This document shows positions 44,072 through 52,724 of a DNA stretch of 64,000 nt, piece after piece. Each line of letters starts with the position of its first letter. Position 1 is the stretch's first letter. The notes beneath the pieces were generated by a model. It was not told the origin of the DNA. It did no database searches and saw nothing but the letters and a program-made list of their open reading frames with translations. Source of the stretch: Cerasicoccus maritimus (GTDB lineage Bacteria > Verrucomicrobiota > Verrucomicrobiia > Opitutales > Cerasicoccaceae); contig JAVDPD010000005.1 in the NCBI GenBank assembly GCA_031296935.1, positions 186,001 to 250,000 of the forward strand. The letters run 5' to 3'. A program made the translations under genes and the position numbers.

Positions 44072-44535
44072 TGTTTGGCGCTTTGCTCGGCCTTGAATTC
44101 AGCAGTCGGCGTATCAGCAAAACTTGATATTTGCCAGGAAGACTGAAATTTCTTCAGCGTTACTACATGGCGATCCGAGCGCACCTCTTTGCCATAGAAA
44201 CTATCCGTGCCCGGAGGATCGACGCGCACATTCTGCACCACAGTCAGTGTGACGGTGTTGCCGTCTGGCGAGACGACTTTGTTTTTAAAATTATACCATG
44301 TAAAGCGCACCTCGCCATTGAGGAAGTCTTCACGCTGCTCTCGTGCTTGAAAGGGGAATAGCACATCCTGCCCGGTTACGAGCTGCTTTATTCGTGACGG
44401 CTCGCCATCGAGTAAGGCGTCTGCGTAGCGCTTGTAAACCATGGCCTCGGAACTGAAGTTCGTCACCAGATACGTGTAGCCGAGGTAACCAAGCGACCCA
44501 ACGATGATGATTGCTACTAAATTTTTTAGCTTCAT
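44068..44535 (-). CDS. small membrane-anchored protein, partner of the next gene
   Basis: 155 aa. N-terminal membrane helix (NLVAIIIVGSLGYLGYTYLV) followed by a domain with AMVYKRYADALLDGEPSRIKQL and a sheet ending DRHVVTLKKFQSSWQISSF. Layout is close to the following gene, suggesting a duplicated pair. Its stop overlaps the start of the next gene (ATGA), so translation is coupled. The pair lies 165 bases downstream of hisS on the same strand. Function unknown. Confidence 0.72.
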   Translation of the reverse strand: MKLKNLVAIIIVGSLGYLGYTYLVTNFSSEAMVYKRYADALLDGEPSRIKQLVTGQDVLFPFQAREQREDFLNGEVRFTWYNFKNKVVSPDGNTVTLTVVQNVRVDPPGTDSFYGKEVRSDRHVVTLKKFQSSWQISSFADTPTAEFKAEQSAKQ

Positions 44536-44700
44536 GCCTGCCTAGTAATGTGATTGTCACCATTGAGTATCAGCTGGATTTTTCAATGACAATAATTAAC
44601 CGCAACAGAGACTCCTCATCCCTGCTGGTAAACAGAATATTAGCACAATCTTTGCAAATTATGCAGAAGTGGCGGAGAAACGTCCTCAGAGCGCTTAGGA

Positions 44701-46032
44701 TCAACCCTCACGCCACAGCGCCAAAACGCTGCCAACCAGCTGGGTCGCAGGCACTTCCTGCTGTTCGCCCGAGCGCATGTGTTTGACCGTCACAATGCCT
44801 TTGGCGAGCTCATCCGGGCCATAAACCAAGGCAAAATCGGCCCCCGACGAAGCTGCTTGCTTGAACTGCTTGCCCATGCCCGCGCCCTTGTAGTTGAGCT
44901 CGGCGCGCAGGCCTTGGCGGCGCAATGCGTAGGCGTCGGCCAGCGCGGTCTTAAAGGCGTCGTCGCCGCTGTAAACCAGATAAATATCGGCTTTGTCGAT
45001 GAGCTTGGGCAGGCGGTCGACTTCTTCCAGCAGGTCGCGGAGGGTCACGTCGCCCATGCCAAAACCAACGGCCGGCATCGGTGCGCCGCCAAGTTTTTCG
45101 ATCAAATCATCGTAGCGACCACCACCAGCGAGCGCGCGGCCTTTGCCAACCGTTTGGAATGCCTCGAAGACGAAGCCCGTGTAGTAGGCCAAACCGCGGA
45201 CGATGCGCAGGTCGATCTTGATGAAGTTTTCCAGCCCAGCGGCAATCAGCAGGCTGAGCAGCTCGCGCCACACGTCGAGGCGGGCGAGTAGCTTGTCCCG
45301 GGCGGACTCTTCGAGGTCCATATTCGTGAGGTAGGCCTTGATTGTGCAAACATCGGGTAGCTCTTGGAAATCACTAATCGCTTTCAGCGTGGCGGCGGGA
45401 TCCTTGGCGCCGAGTTCGGCCAGAGCGGCTTGAGATTTCTCCGCGGGCACGCGCTCCATCTTGTCGATCACGCCCAGTGCGCCCATAGCTTGTTCACCGG
45501 TGAAGCCAAGGCTCTCGATGAAGTAATACCAAAGATTGCGGTCGCTCAGGCGGACGACGAATTCGCCGGCGCGGAGGCCCTGATTGCAGAGACTCTCGAC
45601 GAGCAGGCCGATGACTTCGGCGTCGGCGATGACACCGGATTCGCCGAGGATGTCGGCGTTAAATTGGTAGAACGAGCGCAGGCGGCCCTTTTGCTGGCGC
45701 TCGTAGCGAAAGTTTTCGCCGATGCTGAACCACTTGACCGGGCGAGGCAGGGCGTTGGCCTTGGCGCCGACCATGCGCGCGAGGGTGGGGGTCAGCTCAG
45801 GGCGCAGGGTGACCTGGCGTCCGCCTTTGTCCTCAAAGTTAAACAGCTGACCAACGATTTCCTCGCCGCTCTTGGCGGTGAGCAGCTCGAGTGATTCCAG
45901 CACGGGGCCATCATACTCTTGGAAGCCGAAACGCTTGGAAGTCTGACGCCACACGTTAAACAGATGATTACGCAGCGAACAGTCTTCAGGGTAGAAGTCG
46001 CGGAATCCGGGAAGTGTTTTGTACGTGGCCAT
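44701..46032 (-). CDS. hisS: histidyl-tRNA synthetase
   Basis: Class II synthetase charging tRNA-His. 443 aa. Opens TYKTLPGFRDFYPEDC (the usual GxRDxxP-type start), motif 1 region VLESLELLTAKSGEEIVGQLF, motif 2 FSIGENFRYERQQKGRLRSFYQFNADI, the histidine-A motif RGLAYYTGFVFEAF, motif 3 PAVGFGMGDVTLRDLL, and an anticodon-binding domain (DIYLVYSGDDAF ... LRAELNYKGAGMGKQFKQA). Sits 60 bases after the EamA gene at the end of a probable operon. Confidence 0.96.
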   Translation of the reverse strand: MATYKTLPGFRDFYPEDCSLRNHLFNVWRQTSKRFGFQEYDGPVLESLELLTAKSGEEIVGQLFNFEDKGGRQVTLRPELTPTLARMVGAKANALPRPVKWFSIGENFRYERQQKGRLRSFYQFNADILGESGVIADAEVIGLLVESLCNQGLRAGEFVVRLSDRNLWYYFIESLGFTGEQAMGALGVIDKMERVPAEKSQAALAELGAKDPAATLKAISDFQELPDVCTIKAYLTNMDLEESARDKLLARLDVWRELLSLLIAAGLENFIKIDLRIVRGLAYYTGFVFEAFQTVGKGRALAGGGRYDDLIEKLGGAPMPAVGFGMGDVTLRDLLEEVDRLPKLIDKADIYLVYSGDDAFKTALADAYALRRQGLRAELNYKGAGMGKQFKQAASSGADFALVYGPDELAKGIVTVKHMRSGEQQEVPATQLVGSVLALWREG

Positions 46033-46092
46033 GTCTGTTGTCGGTTGAAGAAAAAGCGGACAAACGTAGGCCCTCGCGCCCGCAGCGCAACG

Positions 46093-46968
46093 CTAAATCA
46101 GCACCAGCGCAATAGCCGCTACGAGCATTAGTGCGCCTGCCATGCGGCGGCCCATCACCTTATTGCCCGCTTCGCGCTCGCGATTGGCAAACAAACTGCC
46201 AATGCCCCACACGAAAACGATGCTCCACAGCCCGCGCGAAGAGTAGATAATATTCAAAGCCGTGGCATCGCCCCAAAACGCCAAACCCGAGCCCAGACTC
46301 ACTGCCTGCATCGACATCAGGGCGGCGCCACCAAGAATCCACGGCCAGGCTTTACGTGGCGTGTCGCGGAGACGGCCTTCAAAACACGGAATCAACAACA
46401 GCGACTCCAGCGCCAGCACCCCGGCCACCAATGCGAGAAACCAGCCCGGGCTAAAGCCGCCGGCATGCTTCATCACGAGCACATCGGTGAGCCCAAAAAC
46501 CGCCGACGCAGCCAGCGCGAGGACCGCGGTTTTCAGAATTGCTCTACGGTTGGACCAATCGGAAAAGCTCAGCAGGAAGATCGCAATCGCGGTCAACCCT
46601 GCGCCGATCCACCAAGTTAGTGGAACCGGCCCTGCGCCCATGATTACACTGAACGCGGCGACGAAGACGACCTTGGTGCCCATCATCGGCGCTTGTACCG
46701 ACACGTCGCCATACTTGATCGCCATGAAGGTGAGGAAGTTGCCGATGAAGAAACCCGTGCCGGCCATAATTGGCCAATGGAGCTGACTCCAGTCGGGCGG
46801 CTCGCCAGGGATCAGCGTTAGCGGCGCAAAGCCGAGAAACAGGCAAACATTCGCCACAAAAGACAAACGCAGGGCGCCCGAGCCCTCCTGCAAGGCGCGT
46901 TTGCAGAACATCGACGACAGCGCGTAAACAGCCCCAGCAAAGGCGGGCAGAAGGTAATGCAGGTGCAT
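46093..46968 (-). CDS. EamA/DMT-family transporter
   Basis: 291-aa inner-membrane protein with ten hydrophobic helices arranged as two five-helix halves, the plan of the drug/metabolite transporter superfamily. The first half begins LLPAFAGAVYALSSMFCKRAL and has GTGFFIGNFLTFMAIKYGDVSV; the second begins AVLALAASAVFGLTDVLVMKHA and ends with GRRMAGALMLVAAIALVLI. Substrate unknown; relatives export metabolites or amino acids. Eight bases from the flavoprotein gene upstream, in the same probable operon. Confidence 0.85.
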   Translation of the reverse strand: MHLHYLLPAFAGAVYALSSMFCKRALQEGSGALRLSFVANVCLFLGFAPLTLIPGEPPDWSQLHWPIMAGTGFFIGNFLTFMAIKYGDVSVQAPMMGTKVVFVAAFSVIMGAGPVPLTWWIGAGLTAIAIFLLSFSDWSNRRAILKTAVLALAASAVFGLTDVLVMKHAGGFSPGWFLALVAGVLALESLLLIPCFEGRLRDTPRKAWPWILGGAALMSMQAVSLGSGLAFWGDATALNIIYSSRGLWSIVFVWGIGSLFANREREAGNKVMGRRMAGALMLVAAIALVLI

Positions 46969-46976
46969 GCGCTGGC

Positions 46977-47948
46977 TTAGGCCGAGGCCGCAATGCTGTC
47001 CGCGGCGAGTAGGCCGGACATCGCCGCGCCCTCCACTTTGGGTGCGTGAAAGCTGTCGCCGGCCATCCAGAGGCCGAGCGTGGGATCGGCAAAAAAGTCA
47101 CGGTTGTGCTCCGTCAGCCGATGCGCGAATTTCCAACGATGCCCCTTTGCGGAAACTACTTTGGCCTTCAGGTAGGGCAGGGCAGCTTCAACGAGGATGG
47201 GCACGCGGACTTCGTCGGGCTCGTCAAAATACTTTTCGGCAAATTCGTGTCCGCTATGGATGGTGACGGCGGGCAGGCCTGAAACACCTTTCTGTTGGTT
47301 GTCAGCAATCCACGCTACCGGCTCCGGTGGGTCCAGTTTCAGGCGTCCGGGGTTGGGCAGGTGGCTGGGTGTTTCGAGCTCGACCATAGCCGCGATGGTT
47401 TTGGCATACTTGATCGAGCGTAGGAAGGCGTCGTCATCTGTCTTGAGCTGTGTGCCGCCTGCATCAAGGATTTCCATAGCCTGAGGGACGGGGGCGTTGA
47501 TCAGCAGCTTGGGGGCGCGAAAAGTGTTGCCGACTTCGGTTTTAAGGACCCATCCGCCGCTTTCGTGCGCGGCGGATATAACCTTGGTCTGACGATGAAT
47601 CTCCAGGCCTTCGACAAGCTTTTTCGCCACAGCGGTCATTGAAGGAAAGGCTGCATAACGAAACATCGGCGGCTCGTCGCTAAACTGATCAAACCACATT
47701 TTGACTACGCGCTGCTCCAGCCAATGATCGACCCACGCCTTGAAGCGTGGGTTGGTCGCCGAGAAAAATTGAGCGCCGTGGTCGTAGGTGGCCTCGCCGT
47801 CGCGCCGCGTCGCCATGCGCCCGCCGACGCCGCGGCTTTTATCGAGAATGGCCACGCGGAGGCCGTGTTTATCGGTGAGTTCGCGGGCAGCAAGCAGTCC
47901 GGCAATGCCGGCGCCAATGACGAGCAGATCTATCGGGTTATCGGGCAT
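46977..47948 (-). CDS. renalase-like FAD-dependent amine oxidase
   Basis: 323-aa flavoprotein. The N-terminal Rossmann motif VIGAGIAGLLAARELTDKHG and LDKSRGVGGRMATRR bind FAD; DHGAQFFSA follows. The C-terminal FAD motif is LWMAGDSFHAPKVEGAAMSGLLAADSI. This matches the renalase branch of NAD(P)-binding amine-oxidase-like proteins, which in bacteria repair abnormal reduced nicotinamide nucleotides. The substrate here is not proven. It is three bases after the SDR gene and shares its operon. Confidence 0.88.
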   Translation of the reverse strand: MPDNPIDLLVIGAGIAGLLAARELTDKHGLRVAILDKSRGVGGRMATRRDGEATYDHGAQFFSATNPRFKAWVDHWLEQRVVKMWFDQFSDEPPMFRYAAFPSMTAVAKKLVEGLEIHRQTKVISAAHESGGWVLKTEVGNTFRAPKLLINAPVPQAMEILDAGGTQLKTDDDAFLRSIKYAKTIAAMVELETPSHLPNPGRLKLDPPEPVAWIADNQQKGVSGLPAVTIHSGHEFAEKYFDEPDEVRVPILVEAALPYLKAKVVSAKGHRWKFAHRLTEHNRDFFADPTLGLWMAGDSFHAPKVEGAAMSGLLAADSIAASA

Positions 47949-47951
47949 GGT

Positions 47952-48851
47952 TTATTTAAGCACGTGTTCGAGCGCGGCGTCGAGCTTCGGAAAGTTAAAT
48001 TCAAAGCCCGCGTCGAGCAGGCGGCGGGGGACGACTGGTGCGTCGGCGAAGAGTGTTTCGTCCACCAACTCGCCGAATGCGAGCTTCAGTGCGAGGCGAG
48101 GCGTTGGGATCTTGGCCGGACGGTTGACGACGTTGCCCAGCGCTTGCGCGAATTCTTTGTTGGAGACGATCTCTGGCGCCGCAAAATTGTAGGGGCCCTG
48201 GCAGTCATCGTGGTCGAGCAGAAAAATTAGGCCTGCGACGACGTCGTCCAGCGTGATCCATCCGAGGCGTTGCTTGCCGTCGCCCAATGGGCCACCAAGG
48301 CCGAGCTTGAACGGCGGCAGCATTCTCTCCAACGCACCGCCATTTGCTGCGAGCACGACGGTGATACGCGCAATGGCCACGCGGGCGCCGTGCTTCTCGG
48401 CTGCCAGCGCAGTAGCCTCCCAGTCGCGGCAAATCTCAGCGAGGAAGCCAGGTCCCAGAGGCGCTGTTTCATCGACCTCCTTACCTGGCTTGGGGCCGTA
48501 ATAGCCTGCGCCTGAAGCACTAATAAATACCTTGGGCGGGTTGGCGATTTTTCCCATCGCATCGACCAGCATTTGGCCGCTTTTAATACGGCTTTCGCGG
48601 AGCACGCGCTTGCGCTCATCCGTCCAGCGTTCGTCTGCGACGCCAGCGCCAGCAAGGTGGATGATTGCGTTGACTCCATTGAGCGTATCGGCGTCGAGTT
48701 TGCCGGAGTCGATGTCCCACACAATGCCGCCCGGTTGCTGGGAGCGAGAAATCGGCACGACGGTATCCCCGCGCTTTTGTAGCGCCGCGGTGAGGGCGGT
48801 TCCAACCAGGCCAGTGGCCCCGGTAATGGCAATGCGTTGGGGGGTGGGCAC
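47952..48851 (-). CDS. SDR-type NAD(P)-binding epimerase-like protein (TIGR01777/YfcH type)
   Basis: About 299 aa. Rossmann fold start RIAITGATGLVGTAL; then WDIDSGKLD, IIHLAGAGVADERW, FISASGAGYYG (Tyr-containing active-site region), RDWEATALAAEKHGARVAIARI and the C-terminal DUF1731 domain (NVVNRPAKIPTPRLALKLAFGEL). This is the TIGR01777 family, of unknown substrate. I chose GTG at 48851 because it opens just before the Rossmann strand; the frame is open 81 bases further up but that part is not protein-like, although a strong AGGAGG lies in it, 24 bases before the GTG. First gene of the SDR-renalase-EamA-hisS run. Confidence 0.9.
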   Translation of the reverse strand: MPTPQRIAITGATGLVGTALTAALQKRGDTVVPISRSQQPGGIVWDIDSGKLDADTLNGVNAIIHLAGAGVADERWTDERKRVLRESRIKSGQMLVDAMGKIANPPKVFISASGAGYYGPKPGKEVDETAPLGPGFLAEICRDWEATALAAEKHGARVAIARITVVLAANGGALERMLPPFKLGLGGPLGDGKQRLGWITLDDVVAGLIFLLDHDDCQGPYNFAAPEIVSNKEFAQALGNVVNRPAKIPTPRLALKLAFGELVDETLFADAPVVPRRLLDAGFEFNFPKLDAALEHVLK

Positions 48852-48907
48852 ATTTCTAACATGGCACGCTTGGCCCCTCCTGCAAGTCAGCCGCATTGAT
48901 TTAATGC

Positions 48908-48985
48908 AATCAACCTCCGCCTGAGTAATCAAGCGGAGGTTCCGTCATCTCTGGCGCTTCACGGTTGCGGGCTGGAAGCGCCAAA
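48908..48985 (-). terminator. two hairpins downstream of the sulfatase operon
   Basis: AACCTCCGC and GCGGAGGTT flank 12 bases at about 48911-48940, and TGGCGCTTC pairs with GAAGCGCCA at about 48953-48985. They lie 130-200 bases past the sulfatase stop and before the SDR gene. No long T run, so the terminator role is tentative. Confidence 0.4.
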
Positions 48986-49114
48986 CGATTGCACGGGGTT
49001 AGGCCCCGGGGATTAAATTACTGATGCCTTATCTATCGACAGCGGCTTGGTAAAATTAAGCGCCGCCGTTAGGAATAAGAGTCAGCGGAATACGGATTTA
49101 TTCCTGAGAATATA

Positions 49115-50506
49115 TCAACTTACTGGCATCTCAACAGGCGCTGTTTCCATTCCGCCGATGCGGTAGGCTTCGGGCAGAGAGCGGACCCGCGAATAATACT
49201 CCGCCAACTGGTCTTCGACTAAGCCGTCGGCGATGAGTTCGGCCTCTGGTTTCATCGCCAGGTCGCCAGTTTTTTCCAGGAATGCGGCCAAGGCTTCGCG
49301 ATGTGCGGACAGGATGTCTGCAAACGCTGGGTCGGTGGCGAGGTTATTAACGCAGTCTGGATCTTGCACGATATCGAAGAGTTCTTCGGCTGGTTTCTCA
49401 GCGGCAAACCAATATGCCTGCGCGGCGTTTGCTTTGCCTTGGGCGTTGAGTTCGCGCATGACCTGAGTGCCGATTTGCGTCTCCATGTAGCTGAGACGGG
49501 AGGCCCAGGGAAGCTGTGGAAAGTCGTTGCGAATGTAATGATACTGACGGCTGCGGGCAACGCGCACGCGGTCATAGAGCTCGTCCATGCGGTCACGTCC
49601 GGCAAAGATATATTCGGGTTCAGGTTGTTTCTGTGGCCCCAGGAAAATGCGGCCCTGCGCGCCGTCGAGTTGCTTTGCATCGCAAAGTGAAAGGATGGTG
49701 GCGGAGATGTCCAACCAACTGACGATCTCTTCGCTGACTGCACCAGCTTTGATTAAGCCCGGTGCATCGATGATGAGCGGCAGGTGAATGCCGGCATCGT
49801 ACATCCAGCGCTTTTCACGTATCTGTCCGCGACCGTGGTCGGACATATAGATGACGATGGTGTTCTCTTTTTGGCCGGATTTTTCCAGTGCGGCCAAGGC
49901 GTGGGCAACTCCCTTGTCCTGCACGATCAGGGACTCGTAATAGCGGGCGAGATCGGCGCGTATTTCCGGGGTGTCGGCCAGGTAGGCGGGAACATGAATT
50001 TTGGCGGGATCGACACGCTGGTTTTCTTCTAAATTTGGCGCGACCTCGTTCTTCCACATATCTGGCCACATGCGGCTCTCGTGGGTGACGACGAAGTTGT
50101 GATAGAGGAGCCATGAGCGGTCGTTGAACTTGCCGGCGGCTAGATCGTCAAACCACTCGCTGCGCTCGTCGGCAAAGGAGTCACGTGGCTCGAAATTAAA
50201 GTCGGTCTTGTTGGACCAGTTGACGTAGTAGCCAGCCTCGCGGAGGGCTTCCGTGAACAGCTTGGGCGGATTTTTAAGAATGGACCGCATGTGGTGTGAG
50301 CCTTGGGAGAATGCAGTCTTGCCCATCATCAGCGCAGAGCGGCTGGGCGCGCAAACTGGCGCGGTGGAGCAGGCGTTGGCGTAGCGTGTGCCGGCGGCGG
50401 CAATGGAGTCAATGGCTGGCGTGCAATTGACCGGATCGCCATAGCAGCCTTGGTGACGACCGGTGTCCTCGGCAACGAGGAGCATGATGTTTGGGCGTTT
50501 CTTCAT
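49115..50506 (-). CDS. type I sulfatase (S1 family)
   Basis: 463 aa. N-terminal metal site RPNIMLLVAEDTGRHQG (Asp/Glu pair), then the maturation motif with Cys52 in CAPSRSALMMG, which is oxidised to formylglycine by a partner enzyme not seen here. Further metal ligands in IYMSDHGRG. The early part resembles the heparan N-sulfatase-like branch (VAEDTGRHQGCYGD, TAPVCAPSRSALMMG), so the substrate may be a sulfated sugar of algal or animal origin; this is tentative. No signal peptide, so probably acts in the cytoplasm after import. It is 12 bases downstream of a second sulfatase and cotranscribed with it. Confidence 0.93.
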   Translation of the reverse strand: MKKRPNIMLLVAEDTGRHQGCYGDPVNCTPAIDSIAAAGTRYANACSTAPVCAPSRSALMMGKTAFSQGSHHMRSILKNPPKLFTEALREAGYYVNWSNKTDFNFEPRDSFADERSEWFDDLAAGKFNDRSWLLYHNFVVTHESRMWPDMWKNEVAPNLEENQRVDPAKIHVPAYLADTPEIRADLARYYESLIVQDKGVAHALAALEKSGQKENTIVIYMSDHGRGQIREKRWMYDAGIHLPLIIDAPGLIKAGAVSEEIVSWLDISATILSLCDAKQLDGAQGRIFLGPQKQPEPEYIFAGRDRMDELYDRVRVARSRQYHYIRNDFPQLPWASRLSYMETQIGTQVMRELNAQGKANAAQAYWFAAEKPAEELFDIVQDPDCVNNLATDPAFADILSAHREALAAFLEKTGDLAMKPEAELIADGLVEDQLAEYYSRVRSLPEAYRIGGMETAPVEMPVS

Positions 50507-50518
50507 ATCTAAAATTCT

Positions 50519-51916
50519 CTAGGAAAGTTCCGTGGCCATTGCGGACATGTAGGCTTCATTGGCTTGGGGCGCGTTATTGGCGCGAAATGCTTTCAGGGCA
50601 GGATCGCTGTTGGACTCCATCCAGGTTTCCAATTCCTGTCGCAGCGTATTAACCTCAGATGCGTAGGCTGGGTCATCGATCAGGTTGGTCAATGCGTTGG
50701 GGTCGTTTTCAAAATCGTAGAATTCCTCGGGCACGCGATAGAGGAATAAATCAACCCGCTTCGCGAGCTCGGGGTCTTGCGCGGCGGCGGCTTCCATCGC
50801 GTTGAATGTGCGCCCGGACTGCGATTCGTTTTTGAAGATGCGCTCGCCATCGGACCACGGATTCCAGATGTAGCCGAAGCGCCGGTTTTGCACGCAGCGC
50901 ATCGGGTAGTTTCGCTTGCCAGCGGTCTGGTGGAATTGGGTGAAGGCCAACTCGCGGCCGACTTGTGCTTCGCCGCGGAGGACCGGTAAGAATGATTTGC
51001 CATCCATGCCTGCGGCTTGTTCTATGCCAGCGGCTTCGAGCAAGGTGGGGGCGAGATCGACGCCGGTTACGAAGTGCTCGTTGTCGATGAAGTTGGGGGT
51101 GATGACTCCGGGCCAGCGCATGATCCATGGCGTGCGTGTGCTGTTGAGGTAGCAATTGGTTTTGGCAAATGGGAATGCCATGCCGTTGTCCGAAAGGAAG
51201 ATGACGATAGTGTTATCGGCCACGCCTTGCTCGCGGAGCATGGTGAGGGTTTCACCCACGGTGTCGTCGCAGCGGCGAACCGAACTGTAGTATTCCGAAA
51301 TTTCCAGGCGGACTTCGGGCAGGTCGGTGAGGAAGCCTGGCGTGGTCACCTCGTCGGTGGTAAATGTTTTGGACGGCGCGACCGCGGGCGATGATGTGTT
51401 GGAATACCACTCCTGCTGATCATTACCGTAGAAGGGGCGATGCGGATCGTGGGAATTCAGCATCAGGAAAAACGGTTCACCGGACGCCTTACTTTGCGAT
51501 ACAAAGTTAGATGCGTGCTCGCGGTAGATCGTCGGGTTGCGCCCCATGCCGAGCTCGTGCTGGTCATAGACCATGTCCCATTGAAAATCTGCATAGGGCG
51601 TCGAGTGTCCGAGCTTGCCGAGGATGCCAACTCGGTAGCCACCGTCGCGCAAAAGTGCGGGCAAAATGGGCACGTTGGGGTGGCGTAGGTTGAAGAATCC
51701 TTCTCCGCCGCTGCGGTGCGGGTAGCGCCCGGTCATCATGGCGGATCGGCTCGGCCAGCAGACGGCGATGGTCACATGGCCATGATTGAATCGCATTCCC
51801 TCGGCCGCCAACTGATCGATATTAGGTGTGGTGCCGTCGTCGGGGCAGCCAAACGCGCCCACGGCGTCCCAGTTCATGTCGTCAGCGGTTATGAGGAGTA
51901 TATTCGGTCGAGGCAT
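50519..51916 (-). CDS. type I sulfatase (S1 family)
   Basis: 465 aa. Metal site RPNILLITADDMNWDAVG, formylglycine motif Cys53 in CWPSRSAMMTGRYP, substrate/metal segment FLMLNSHDPHRPF, and FLSDNGMAFPFAK for the Asp-Asn pair. The motif is of the canonical CxPSR type. It differs from the neighbouring sulfatase in length and spacing, so the two likely cut different sulfates of one glycan. No signal peptide. Divergent from the ThuA-like gene, with an operator-like inverted repeat in the gap. Confidence 0.94.
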   Translation of the reverse strand: MPRPNILLITADDMNWDAVGAFGCPDDGTTPNIDQLAAEGMRFNHGHVTIAVCWPSRSAMMTGRYPHRSGGEGFFNLRHPNVPILPALLRDGGYRVGILGKLGHSTPYADFQWDMVYDQHELGMGRNPTIYREHASNFVSQSKASGEPFFLMLNSHDPHRPFYGNDQQEWYSNTSSPAVAPSKTFTTDEVTTPGFLTDLPEVRLEISEYYSSVRRCDDTVGETLTMLREQGVADNTIVIFLSDNGMAFPFAKTNCYLNSTRTPWIMRWPGVITPNFIDNEHFVTGVDLAPTLLEAAGIEQAAGMDGKSFLPVLRGEAQVGRELAFTQFHQTAGKRNYPMRCVQNRRFGYIWNPWSDGERIFKNESQSGRTFNAMEAAAAQDPELAKRVDLFLYRVPEEFYDFENDPNALTNLIDDPAYASEVNTLRQELETWMESNSDPALKAFRANNAPQANEAYMSAMATELS

Positions 51917-51947
51917 TTGTGTTACTCAACTGGTCGCCTTAAACCGG

Positions 51948-51965
51948 GCAAACCAATTTGTTTGC
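51948..51965. promoter_or_regulatory. operator-like inverted repeat between sulfatase operon and ThuA-like gene
   Basis: GCAAAC, six-base spacer CAATTT, GTTTGC. It is about 31 bases from either start codon in the shared 80-base divergent gap, a good place for joint control. No regulator assigned. Confidence 0.4.
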
Positions 51966-51996
51966 AAGCGTATCCATATCCGCTCATACAGGTGCG

Positions 51997-52632
51997 ATGC
52001 CCCGAAAAGCTCTTGTATTCTACGGTGGTTGGGAAGGCCACCAACCTGCAAACGTTGCCCAGCGCTTTACGGACGCGCTCACGCGTCGCGGATATGAGGT
52101 CTCTTTGCAGTCCGGATTAGACTGCCTTAAGGACGCCGAGCAACTCGCCCGCTATGACTTGATTGTGCCTTGCGTGACGATGGCTGAGATCACATCAGAG
52201 CAGGAAGCAAACTTGTCACAGGCTGTTCATGGCGGGGTTGGGCTTGCTGCTGCACATGGCTCTGGCGATGCCTTCCGCGCCGCCTTGACCTACGTGATGA
52301 TGCTGGGCGGACAGTTTGTTTCGCATCCGCATGTGGGAGACTATACCGTCCGCATCACTCAGCCAGGTCATGCATTAACCAAAGGTCTGCCCGATAGCTT
52401 TCCCTATGATTCCGAGCAATACTACCTGCATGTCGATCCAGGTAACGAAGTGCTGCTGGCAACCGATTATCTCTACGAAGGCAAAACGATCGATATGCCC
52501 GTTGCTTGGACCAAAAGCTGGGGTGTGGGCAATGTCTTCTACTGCGCCTTAGGCCATGACCCGAAGGAATACGACGACTATCCACACGTGTGGAAATTCA
52601 TCGTCGATGGTGCCGTCTGGGCGTCACTCTAG
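51997..52632 (+). CDS. ThuA-like domain protein
   Basis: About 211 aa from ATG 51997, preceded by an AGGTG ribosome site. Single ThuA domain (class I glutamine-amidotransferase-like fold): ALVFYGGWEGHQPANVAQRF, then VHGGVGLAAAHGSG with the nucleophile-elbow region, GGQFVSHPHVGDYTVRI, HALTKGLPDSFPYDSEQYYLHV, and PVAWTKSWGVGNVFYCALGHD. ThuA relatives act on sugars such as trehalose or other glycosides, or as trehalose utilisation proteins, but activity is not established. Divergent from two sulfatases, so a role in the same glycan pathway is plausible. Confidence 0.88.
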   Translation: MPRKALVFYGGWEGHQPANVAQRFTDALTRRGYEVSLQSGLDCLKDAEQLARYDLIVPCVTMAEITSEQEANLSQAVHGGVGLAAAHGSGDAFRAALTYVMMLGGQFVSHPHVGDYTVRITQPGHALTKGLPDSFPYDSEQYYLHVDPGNEVLLATDYLYEGKTIDMPVAWTKSWGVGNVFYCALGHDPKEYDDYPHVWKFIVDGAVWASL

Positions 52633-52680
52633 TTCGCAAAGTACACTCTGTCTCGCAGTCGTTCCACCACTCCTTCACCG

Positions 52681-52724
52681 CCATTTTCGCACTGCGAAAA
52701 TCTACCGGTGCAGCGGGACGCTGC
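52681..52724 (-). repeat. REP-like double hairpin, copy 3, between convergent genes
   Basis: Read on the minus strand: GCAGCGTCCCGCTGC, ACCGGTAGA, then TTTTCGCAGTGCGAAAA. It fills the gap between the ThuA-like gene and the SpoU-like gene, the same position type as copy 2. Its last base overlaps the stop region of the SpoU-like gene. Confidence 0.65.
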
